Source: CAYIHX01 sp964363305
GTDB lineage: Bacteria; Bdellovibrionota; UBA1018
Assembly: GCA_964363305.1 (NCBI GenBank)
Contig: CAYIHX010000002.1
Coordinates: forward strand, 62,001-126,000
DNA length: 64,000 bases
Direction of reading: 5' to 3'
The position numbers and the translations under genes are program-made. The notes beneath the pieces are model-generated. The model was not told the origin of the DNA and made no database searches. It worked only from the letters and a program-made list of their open reading frames with translations. Shown here piece by piece: positions 16,770 to 24,272 of the stretch (position 1 is its first letter; each line of letters opens with the position of its first letter).

Positions 16770-18458
16770 TCAACAGGTTTCACAACTGCTGACTGACCTC
16801 TCCAACACCTGGGTAGGCCGACTCCCCTCACGAAATACGGTGATTCCCTTGCACCCACGGCGAAAGGCCTCAATATAGGCGAAAGCGACGTCCTGCTTCG
16901 TTGCCCCTCTCGGCAGATTAATCGTCTTCGAAACACCGCTATCCGAATGTCTCTGAAAGACTGCCTGAATCCGAAGGTGTCCCTCGACTGTTACCTCGTG
17001 CGCCGGGTTCCAGCTTAAGCCGAGCACCTGTCGAAGGGTTTCGTCAGAATAGTCCATTTTTTCAATGCCTTTCTTGCGACTACTCATCACTCGCTCTACC
17101 GCGGGATGAATCTCCTCCAAGCGCTCGCCCCCCAAAATATTCCGCGCCAGGGCTGCTGCGAAAATGGGTTCGATCCCGTTTGAGCAGGACGCGAGAATAC
17201 TGATGGTCCCGGTCGGGGCTACTGTCGTCACCGTCGCATTCCTCATTTTCGGGTACGCCAAGCGATCCCATAACGAGCCTCGCCAGGCAGGAAAACTCCC
17301 ACGCTCGGCGGCTAGCTTGATCGATGCCCGCTTCGCCTCCCGATCGATGAATCCCATCAAGCGGGCGCCCCAATCCTCGGCCTCGGGAGAGTCATAGCGG
17401 ATTTGGCTCAAGAGCAAAAAATCCGCAAAGCCCATGACGCCCAGCCCGATCTTCCGATTCCGAATCGTGATCGCCCGCGTCTCCTGGAGCGGGAAATGAT
17501 TCACCTCAATGACATTGTCCAAAAAACGAACCGCAGTATGAACGTCGTTTTTTAGTCCGCTCCAATCCATGCCGGACTCACTCCAGTAGCAGCTCAGATT
17601 CAAAGAACCCAAGTTACAGGATTCAAATGGCAGAAGGGGCTGCTCTCCACAGGGATTTGTGCTTTCAATCAATCCGGCCTTCGGCGTCGGATTGAATAAG
17701 TTCACCCGGTCAAGAAACACCAAACCGGGCTCACCACATGCCCATGCACTAGTGACAATTTCATTAAATAATTCGGCCTGTTCAGGATGACTATTCATGA
17801 ATTGATTAGTCATCCCAACAGAAGTGTTGAAGTTCGTTAGGCTCTGCATGTCGCGTTTGGCGGAAATGAACTCTCTGATATCCGCATGATTGATCCCGAG
17901 AATGGCCATGTTCGCCCCTCGCCTTGCTCCGCCCTGCTTAATCGTCTCTGTCGCGACATCAAATATCCGCATAAACGACACAGGTCCGGAGGCTACCCCG
18001 TGGGTGGACCTCACACGTCCACCAGCGGGACGCAGGCAGGAGAACGAAAAACCCGTTCCCCCTCCGCTCTGGTGGATCAATGCACTCGCCTTAAGAGTAT
18101 CAAAAATGGATCCGAGAGAGTCCTCAATGGGCAAAACAAAACATGCGGAAAGCTGTCCCAGCGGGCGACCCGCATTCATGAGCGTCGGACTATTCGGCAG
18201 AAATCTCTGCGCGCGCATGATCTCGAGAAACGCCCTCCGCCACCGTTTCCGGGCGCCCGAACTCGACTCCGCAGCGGCGACGGTCGTTGCCACCCTGTCC
18301 AGCAGTTCATCGGGGTCCTCAATTACGCGCCCACCCGCGTCTTTGACGAGGTATCTCTTTTGGAGGATGCGTAAGGCGCTCTCAGTCCATTTGGACCCCT
18401 TCTCAGACTTTGTGACCATACCCCCTCGATTCTGAAGCAAAACTGCGCTGCTGGACAC
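16770..18458 (-). CDS. nrdJ: Adenosylcobalamin-dependent ribonucleotide reductase (class II)
   Basis: The 562-residue protein has the class II reductase core: FLPNSPTLMNAGRPLGQLSACFVLP, HQSGGGTGFSFS, ESTNPCGEQPLLPFESCNLG, and TVAPTGTISILASCSNGIEP. Visible catalytic residues are Cys106 and Cys281 (reducing pair), Asn268/Cys270/Glu272 (radical site) and a C-terminal CETC at 559-562 for re-reduction. It makes deoxynucleotides without oxygen dependence, using B12. It is short for NrdJ: no N-terminal ATP-cone or long C-terminal extension is visible. The annotated start is a GTG; an ATG 39 bases downstream (residue 14) also follows a GGGGG run and is a fair alternative. Confidence 0.94.
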   Translation of the reverse strand: MSSSAVLLQNRGGMVTKSEKGSKWTESALRILQKRYLVKDAGGRVIEDPDELLDRVATTVAAAESSSGARKRWRRAFLEIMRAQRFLPNSPTLMNAGRPLGQLSACFVLPIEDSLGSIFDTLKASALIHQSGGGTGFSFSCLRPAGGRVRSTHGVASGPVSFMRIFDVATETIKQGGARRGANMAILGINHADIREFISAKRDMQSLTNFNTSVGMTNQFMNSHPEQAELFNEIVTSAWACGEPGLVFLDRVNLFNPTPKAGLIESTNPCGEQPLLPFESCNLGSLNLSCYWSESGMDWSGLKNDVHTAVRFLDNVIEVNHFPLQETRAITIRNRKIGLGVMGFADFLLLSQIRYDSPEAEDWGARLMGFIDREAKRASIKLAAERGSFPAWRGSLWDRLAYPKMRNATVTTVAPTGTISILASCSNGIEPIFAAALARNILGGERLEEIHPAVERVMSSRKKGIEKMDYSDETLRQVLGLSWNPAHEVTVEGHLRIQAVFQRHSDSGVSKTINLPRGATKQDVAFAYIEAFRRGCKGITVFREGSRPTQVLERSVSSCETC

Positions 18459-18492
18459 CCCCTCCGCACATTTGCTTTACTTAAAGACACTC

Positions 18493-20049
18493 ATGAAGAC
18501 CCTCACCTCTCGAAACCCCGCTGATGGCTCCCTCCTCGCTGAACTCGTCCCCACGACCCCAGACCAAGTCATCCAGGCCTTTGATCGCGCGCGCGCCGCT
18601 CAGCGGGCTTGGGGTGCCCTACCTCTTTCCGCTCGTGCAAAAACTCTCCTTCAACTTCGCGAAGTAATCATCCAACACACTGATGAGATCGTTGAGCTGA
18701 TCACCCAGGAAAATGGAAAACCCTATTTCGAGGCGCTCGCAAACGAGGTGATTCCTTCCGTCGACATGCTCACGTTTTTCGCCAAAAAGGCGCCGTATGC
18801 GCTGAGGGACACCAACCTCCCCCTCTCGATCATGAAACATCGACAGAGTACCCTCAACTACTGGCCACTCGGCGTCGTCACAATCATCTCACCCTGGAAC
18901 TATCCTTGGCTTCTCCCCTTGGGCGAGATCATGATGGCCCTCGTCGCGGGAAACGCCGTGATCTTCAAGCCCTCCGAAATTACCCCGCTCATTGGCCTGA
19001 AAATCCAGGCCATGTGTGACCTCGCCGGCTTTCCTACCCATCTGCTGCAAACCCTCCTCGGTGACGGCATACTGGGTTCCCAGATTATTGCTCAAAGACC
19101 GAACAAGATTTTTTTTACCGGAAGCGTCGCAACCGGAAAAATCATCATGGCTCAGGCTGCCGAATACCTGATCCCCGTGAATCTTGAACTGGGAGGCAAA
19201 GATCCAATCATTGTTCTCGCCGATGCGGATCTCGATTTCGCGACCAGCGCGACCCTTTGGGGCGGATACACCAATGCTGGCCAGATGTGCGCCTCGGTAG
19301 AGAGGGTTCTCGTCCATGAGTCCATAGTGCAGCCCTTCACGACGCTTCTTAGCAAAAAAACTGCCCTGCTCAGGCAAGGGCCCTCTCACTCTCGATCCAA
19401 CGACCTCGGCCCCATCACGCTTGAAAAACAAAAGAAGATCTACGACAGCCAGCTCCAGGAAGCTAAAGCCGCCGGAATTACTATCTGCGCGGGGGGACAG
19501 TTTTCGGAAGACCGTCGCTTCCTCCAACCCACACTCCTGGCGGGAAAAGCCCTTGAAACACTCTCCGTCTACCAGGAGGAAACCTTCGGCCCTGTTCTTC
19601 CAATCACCACCTTTCGCTCTATTCCCGAAGCCATAGAAAAAGCGAACAACAACCGTTACGGCCTCCTTGCCTCTGTCATCACCCGGGATCTCGCCTTAGG
19701 TGAGCAGATTGCGCGCCAGATCCAAGCAGGATCCGTATTAATTAATGAGGTCTGCTATACGGCGGGCTTAGGTGAGACGCCTTGGGGCGGACTGAAGGAC
19801 TCCGGAATCGGCCGGAGTCACTCTCTCGAGGGCCTCAAAGATTTCGTAAATATCCGGCATATCCACAAACCACGCGCGCCATGGCTGACCTTCAAGTCAT
19901 TGTGGTGGTTCCCCTATACGGACATTCAATACAGGACGTTTCGCCTCTTCCTCGAGCTCTATCGCTGCAGCTGGCTCAAAAAACTTGCCGCGTTTCCGCA
20001 TTTTCTCAGTGCCGCCATCAGGCTCATCAAAAACGACAAGCGCCTCTAA
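18493..20049 (+). CDS. NAD(P)-dependent aldehyde dehydrogenase with aromatic, basic C-terminal tail
   Basis: This protein of about 518 residues has the ALDH core: TIISPWNYPWLLPLGE, FKPSEITPLIG, FFTGSVATGK, the general-base Glu in NLELGGKDP and the catalytic Cys in NAGQMCASVERV, then EETFGPVLP and ETPWGGLKDSGIGR. Such enzymes oxidise aldehydes to carboxylates. The final 60 residues (APWLTFKSLWWFPYTD, then hydrophobic and Lys/Arg-rich stretches) are longer and more aromatic than in soluble ALDHs and suggest membrane association, as in fatty-aldehyde dehydrogenases. The substrate is not evident. It is the only plus-strand gene in this block, divergent from nrdJ and convergent with the acyl-CoA mutase operon. 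I chose the ATG at 18493 over a TTG at 18472. Confidence 0.92.
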   Translation: MKTLTSRNPADGSLLAELVPTTPDQVIQAFDRARAAQRAWGALPLSARAKTLLQLREVIIQHTDEIVELITQENGKPYFEALANEVIPSVDMLTFFAKKAPYALRDTNLPLSIMKHRQSTLNYWPLGVVTIISPWNYPWLLPLGEIMMALVAGNAVIFKPSEITPLIGLKIQAMCDLAGFPTHLLQTLLGDGILGSQIIAQRPNKIFFTGSVATGKIIMAQAAEYLIPVNLELGGKDPIIVLADADLDFATSATLWGGYTNAGQMCASVERVLVHESIVQPFTTLLSKKTALLRQGPSHSRSNDLGPITLEKQKKIYDSQLQEAKAAGITICAGGQFSEDRRFLQPTLLAGKALETLSVYQEETFGPVLPITTFRSIPEAIEKANNNRYGLLASVITRDLALGEQIARQIQAGSVLINEVCYTAGLGETPWGGLKDSGIGRSHSLEGLKDFVNIRHIHKPRAPWLTFKSLWWFPYTDIQYRTFRLFLELYRCSWLKKLAAFPHFLSAAIRLIKNDKRL

Positions 20050-20457
20050 TCACTTTCGAGTCGGCGCATTCTTTCGAATATAATCCACGACCTCTTGAAG
20101 GCGAGCGCCCGGAGTAAATACCATATGAACGCCGAGCTTCTTCAGCGCCACAATATCCTCCTCCGGGATGATGCCTCCCACCAGAATCAGGGCGTCGCTC
20201 AGACCCTTCTCCTTGAGCCCGTCGATGACCTCCGGGACCAATGCGTTGTGCGCACCAGAAAGAATGCTGAGCCCGACAACATGAACGTCCTCATCCACTG
20301 CCGTGTTGATGATCATCTCCGGGGTCTGGTGCAGCCCGGTGTAAACCACCTCAAAGCCCGCGTCCCGAAGGGCGCGAGCAATCACCTTTGCGCCACGATC
20401 GTGCCCATCCAAGCCGGGCTTGCCCACCAATACTCGAATCTTGCCTTGCGTGCTCAC
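20050..20457 (-). CDS. B12-binding small subunit of an acyl-CoA mutase
   Basis: The 135-residue protein is a stand-alone cobalamin-binding domain: GLDGHDRGAK supplies the DxHxxG motif whose His replaces the lower ligand of B12, followed by SILSGAH and VGGIIP, the phosphate and nucleotide-tail contacts. It pairs with the large subunit three bases upstream. Separate small subunits of this size occur in isobutyryl-CoA mutase (IcmB) and in some methylmalonyl-CoA mutases. It is the last gene of the acyl-CoA operon, and its stop abuts the convergent aldehyde dehydrogenase stop. Confidence 0.92.
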   Translation of the reverse strand: MSTQGKIRVLVGKPGLDGHDRGAKVIARALRDAGFEVVYTGLHQTPEMIINTAVDEDVHVVGLSILSGAHNALVPEVIDGLKEKGLSDALILVGGIIPEEDIVALKKLGVHMVFTPGARLQEVVDYIRKNAPTRK

Positions 20458-20460
20458 TTC

Positions 20461-22203
20461 TCAATAACCCCCGGCTTCGCGATATACGCCGTAAACTGAC
20501 CTTAAAGAATCACAAACTTCCTGCAGTGTCGCATAGACCTTGACCGCCTCGATCACCGGCCCGCACAGATTAGTTCCCTGTGTCGCCGCAGTCTTGACGC
20601 CCTCCAATGTTCTGGCCACTGCTGCTGAGGAGCGCCGTCTTCGAAGCGCCGCCAGCTTTTCGATCTGAGCCTTCTCCACTGCTCGGTCAATGTAAAGGGT
20701 TCCGATCGTCCTCTTCGGCTCCACCATCTGGTTCTTATTGACGCCGACCATGACCTTTTCGTTCCTCTCGAGTTGGCGTTGAAACAGATAGGCACTGTTT
20801 GCGATCTCAGATTGCGGAAAACCCTTTTCAATCGCGGGAACGATACCCCCCATTTTATCGATTTTTCGGATGTACTCCATCGCATCTCGTTCTATGCGGT
20901 TCGTGAGCCCCTCGACAAAATAGGATCCGCCTAAAGGATCAACCACATTCGCTACGCCGCTCTCTTCCGCAATGACCTGTTGAGTACGTAACGCAATCAT
21001 CACCGCTTCGTCCGTCGGCAACGAAAGCGTTTCGTCCATGCTGTTGGTGTGTAAGGAATTCGTCCCACCTAAAATGCCGGCCAACGCCTGAACTGCGACA
21101 CGGACAATATTATTATACGGCTGTTGGGCCGTCAGTGAAACACCCGCCGTCTGCGCATGAGTCCGCAACATCCAAGACCGGGGATCTCTCGCTCCATACC
21201 TCTCACGCATAAGCCGGGCCCAAATTCGCCTCGAGGCACGGAACTTCGCGATCTCCTCAAAAAAATCGTTGTGAACATCCCAGAAAAAAGAAAGTCGAGG
21301 CGCAAAATCATCGATCTTCATCCCACGCTTCAGGCACGCGTCGACATAACCAAGACCATCGGCTAGCGTGAAGGCGAGCTCCTGTACCGCTGTGGCTCCG
21401 GCCTCCCTAATATGGTAACCGCTGATGCTGACCGTATTCCAATTCGGGTAATGCTGAGTACAATACTCGATGGTGTCGATCACTAGCTCTACCGCCGGCC
21501 GAACGGGGAAAAGCCACTCCTTCTGGGCAATATACTCCTTCAAAATATCGTTCTGGAGGGTCCCTCGAACCTTCTCGCGCGACACTCCCTGCTTCTCCGC
21601 CACGGCAAGATACATTGCCAAGATGACAATAGCCGGGCCATTAATCGTCATCGACGTCGTCACGTCGCCAAGTGGGATGCCTCCAAACAACGTCTCCATG
21701 TCCTCGAGAGATGAGACGGCGACACCGCACTTCCCTACTTCACCTTTGGCCATCGGACTGTCCGCGTCGTAACCCATCAGCGTCGGCATATCGAAAGCGG
21801 CAGACAATCCAGTCTGCCCGTTTGCTAGCAGCATTTTAAAACGCTGATTGGTCTCTTCCGCGCTCGCAAAGCCAGCGAACTGGCGCATCGTCCACAGCTT
21901 TCCACGATACATGGTTCGCTGTACGCCGCGCGTGAACGGATATTCACCTGGAAACCCCAAGTCTTTCAGGTAATCAAAGCCCTCACGCTCGAGATCTGCC
22001 GGCGTCGCAAGCAAGGGGACATCCATATCGCTGACGGTAGTGAATCGCTCCGGCCGCAAAGGCTGCCGCCCGATCGACGCGGCCACCCGCCGTTCGAAGC
22101 CCTTCAACTCTTTAGCTAGACTACGAGAAGCCGTTAGCTTCTTTTTCTGCGGCCGCTTTTTTCCCTTCGTAGGGGTCTTTTTTTTCACGACTTTCTTTGC
22201 CAT
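20461..22203 (-). CDS. Methylmalonyl-CoA mutase-family large subunit with isobutyryl-CoA mutase-type active site
   Basis: The 580-residue protein has the mutase TIM-barrel: GLSAAFDMPTLMGYD, TLQNDILKEYIAQKEW, SISGYHIREAGATA, FAPRLSFFWDVH and LGGTNSLHTNSMDE. The B12 domain is encoded separately. Two positions that set substrate choice are readable: WTMRQFAGF has Phe109 where methylmalonyl-CoA mutase has Tyr89, and EYIAQKE has Gln227 where it has Arg207. Phe/Gln is the isobutyryl-CoA mutase pair, so interconversion of isobutyryl- and n-butyryl-CoA is the likelier reaction. The first 23 residues are a Lys-rich extension absent from typical mutases. It lies eight bases after an acyl-CoA dehydrogenase gene. 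No MeaB-type GTPase gene is visible in the window. Confidence 0.9.
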   Translation of the reverse strand: MAKKVVKKKTPTKGKKRPQKKKLTASRSLAKELKGFERRVAASIGRQPLRPERFTTVSDMDVPLLATPADLEREGFDYLKDLGFPGEYPFTRGVQRTMYRGKLWTMRQFAGFASAEETNQRFKMLLANGQTGLSAAFDMPTLMGYDADSPMAKGEVGKCGVAVSSLEDMETLFGGIPLGDVTTSMTINGPAIVILAMYLAVAEKQGVSREKVRGTLQNDILKEYIAQKEWLFPVRPAVELVIDTIEYCTQHYPNWNTVSISGYHIREAGATAVQELAFTLADGLGYVDACLKRGMKIDDFAPRLSFFWDVHNDFFEEIAKFRASRRIWARLMRERYGARDPRSWMLRTHAQTAGVSLTAQQPYNNIVRVAVQALAGILGGTNSLHTNSMDETLSLPTDEAVMIALRTQQVIAEESGVANVVDPLGGSYFVEGLTNRIERDAMEYIRKIDKMGGIVPAIEKGFPQSEIANSAYLFQRQLERNEKVMVGVNKNQMVEPKRTIGTLYIDRAVEKAQIEKLAALRRRRSSAAVARTLEGVKTAATQGTNLCGPVIEAVKVYATLQEVCDSLRSVYGVYREAGGY

Positions 22204-22210
22204 CAGATTC

Positions 22211-23362
22211 TCACTTACTCAGCTCCTGCGCTGCGATCACGATCCGCTGAATCTCAGAGGTCCCCTCATAAATCTCAGTAATCTTAGCGTCCCTGTAATT
22301 TCGTTCCACCACGTATTCCTTAGTGTAACCATATCCACCGTGAACCTGAATGGCTTTGGTCGCTATCCAAACCGACGCTTCGGAAGCCGCCAGCTTGGCC
22401 ATTGCGGCCTCTTTCGTATACTTCAGCCCCGCATCTTTCATTTGCGCCGCATTCCACGTCAATAACCTTGCCGACTGCAAACGAGTCGCCATGTCAGCGA
22501 TAAACCACTGAATGGCCTGGAGCTTCGCAATCGGCGCCCCAAATTGTTCCCGCTCCTGTGCAAATTTCTTCGACGCTTCAAACGCGCACTTTGCTATCCC
22601 CAGGGCCTGCGCAGCGATTCCAATCCTGCCACCATCCAAAGTGGTCAACGCGACTTTCAGTCCAGTATTCTTCTGACCCAACATGCAGTCTTCCGGCACG
22701 AACACATCATCGAAAAAAAGCTGCGCCGTCGAGGAGGCCGTAATTCCCAATTTGTCCTCCACCTTGGAGACCACAAATCCCTTCAACTTCGTATCCACGA
22801 TAAACGTACTGATTCCCTTGTGGCCCAGCTTTGGGTCCATGGTTGCGAACAGGATACAAACATCCGCCTCTCTACCGTTCGTAATCCAATTCTTCGTCCC
22901 ACGGATTTTGTATCCGCCCTCAACCGGAAAGGCCTGGCAAGTCAGCCCTGCCGGATCTGATCCGGCACCGGGCTCCGACAATGCGAAACACCCCAACTTT
23001 TCCCCCTTCGCAAGAGGTACAAGCCACCTCCGCTTTTGCTCCTCCGTGCCAAACGCGAGCAACGGGGCACAAACAAGGGAATTATTCACTGACATGATCA
23101 CGCCCGTTGATGCGCACGCCGACGAGACCTCTTCCATCGCCATCGCATACGACACCGTGTCGAGTCCGGCGCCTCCGTACTCCTCTGGAACCATCATTCC
23201 CATCATGCCCATCTCAGCAAGCTGCTTTACAATTTCCGACGGAAATCGTCCCGACTCATCTAGCTCCTTCGCTTTTGGAGCAATCTCAGCTCTTGCAAAA
23301 GCGCGAATCTGATCAATCAACATTCTCTTGTCTTCGCCTGCCTCAGGCCAACCGTACATCAT
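22211..23362 (-). CDS. Acyl-CoA dehydrogenase, short-chain (butyryl-CoA dehydrogenase-like)
   Basis: The 383-residue flavoprotein has FALSEPGAGSDPAGL, KIRGTKNWITNG, REQFGAPIAKLQAIQW and the C-terminal YEGTSEIQRIVIA with the catalytic Glu of the short- and medium-chain families. It forms the trans-2 double bond in an acyl-CoA, passing electrons to ETF. Length and motifs are standard. It lies in one operon after the 3-hydroxyacyl-CoA dehydrogenase and before the mutase, which makes butyryl-CoA or isobutyryl-CoA plausible substrates. Confidence 0.93.
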   Translation of the reverse strand: MMYGWPEAGEDKRMLIDQIRAFARAEIAPKAKELDESGRFPSEIVKQLAEMGMMGMMVPEEYGGAGLDTVSYAMAMEEVSSACASTGVIMSVNNSLVCAPLLAFGTEEQKRRWLVPLAKGEKLGCFALSEPGAGSDPAGLTCQAFPVEGGYKIRGTKNWITNGREADVCILFATMDPKLGHKGISTFIVDTKLKGFVVSKVEDKLGITASSTAQLFFDDVFVPEDCMLGQKNTGLKVALTTLDGGRIGIAAQALGIAKCAFEASKKFAQEREQFGAPIAKLQAIQWFIADMATRLQSARLLTWNAAQMKDAGLKYTKEAAMAKLAASEASVWIATKAIQVHGGYGYTKEYVVERNYRDAKITEIYEGTSEIQRIVIAAQELSK

Positions 23363-23374
23363 CGTATTTTCCTC

Positions 23375-24223
23375 TTAGTACTGATAAAACCCGCGGCCAG
23401 ATTTACGACCTAGCCATCCCGCTGACACATATTTTTTTAGAAGCGGCGACGGACGATACTTACTATCTCCCAATCCCTCATGCAGCACCTCCATGATCGC
23501 CAGACACGTGTCGAGCCCGATGAAATCCGCCAGGGTCAGTGGCCCCATCGGTTGATTCGTACCCAGCTTCATCGCCGTATCAATATCCTCTACTGAAGCG
23601 ATGCCTTCGTACAGCGTTTGAATCGCCTCATTGATCATCGGCATCAAAATACGATTTACGGCGAACCCAGGCACGTCTTGTACCTCAACAAACGTCTTAC
23701 CCATCCTCTCAGCGGCAGCCCTCACTGCGGCAAAGGTGGCATCTGACGTCTGCAATCCACGAATCCCCTCGACCAGCTTCATCACCGGCACCGGGTTCAT
23801 AAAGTGCATCCCCGCTACTTGTGTCGGCCTTTTCGTCGTAGCGGCGATTGCCGTGATGCTGATCGACGAGGTGTTCGACACGAAAAGGGCCTCTGGCCGT
23901 ACGACGCTATCGAGTTCCAAAAAAATCTTCTTTTTCAGCTCAAAACTCTCTGAGACAGCTTCTACGACTAAATCACATGAACCAAAATCCCGAAGACTCC
24001 CTACTGACTGAATTTTCCCCAGGGTCTGAGCGGCCTGTTCCGAAGAGATCTTCCCCTTTTCCACCAGTTTAGCCAAAGCCCCAGACAGCTTACTTTTCGC
24101 CTCCGAAGCTACTTCGGGTCTCGCATCCGCAAGCAAAACAGACATTCCGCATTGCGCCGCAACCTGAGCAATCCCCACGCCCATCTGACCTGCTCCCACC
24201 ACACCAACGACCTGGATGCTCAT
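23375..24223 (-). CDS. 3-hydroxybutyryl-CoA dehydrogenase
   Basis: The 282-residue protein starts with the NAD-binding motif VGAGQMGVGIAQVAA and has LFVSNTSSISI, the catalytic His in GMHFMNPVPVMKLVE, and PGFAVNRILMPMINEAI, followed by GPLTLADFIGLDT. This is the single-domain short enzyme that oxidises 3-hydroxybutyryl-CoA to acetoacetyl-CoA (or the reverse). It is the first gene of the acyl-CoA operon, 12 bases before the acyl-CoA dehydrogenase. The operon would need a crotonase and a thiolase from elsewhere for complete beta-oxidation. Confidence 0.94.
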   Translation of the reverse strand: MSIQVVGVVGAGQMGVGIAQVAAQCGMSVLLADARPEVASEAKSKLSGALAKLVEKGKISSEQAAQTLGKIQSVGSLRDFGSCDLVVEAVSESFELKKKIFLELDSVVRPEALFVSNTSSISITAIAATTKRPTQVAGMHFMNPVPVMKLVEGIRGLQTSDATFAAVRAAAERMGKTFVEVQDVPGFAVNRILMPMINEAIQTLYEGIASVEDIDTAMKLGTNQPMGPLTLADFIGLDTCLAIMEVLHEGLGDSKYRPSPLLKKYVSAGWLGRKSGRGFYQY

Positions 24224-24272
24224 GGTCGCACCTTACGCGACGGCAAACCCCCCAGCAAGACTTCGAAAGGAC

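Noticed and set aside
16638..24223. Mobile element between mnmG and mnmE
   Set aside because: No transposase, integrase or flanking repeat was seen; only the altered gene order hints at insertion.
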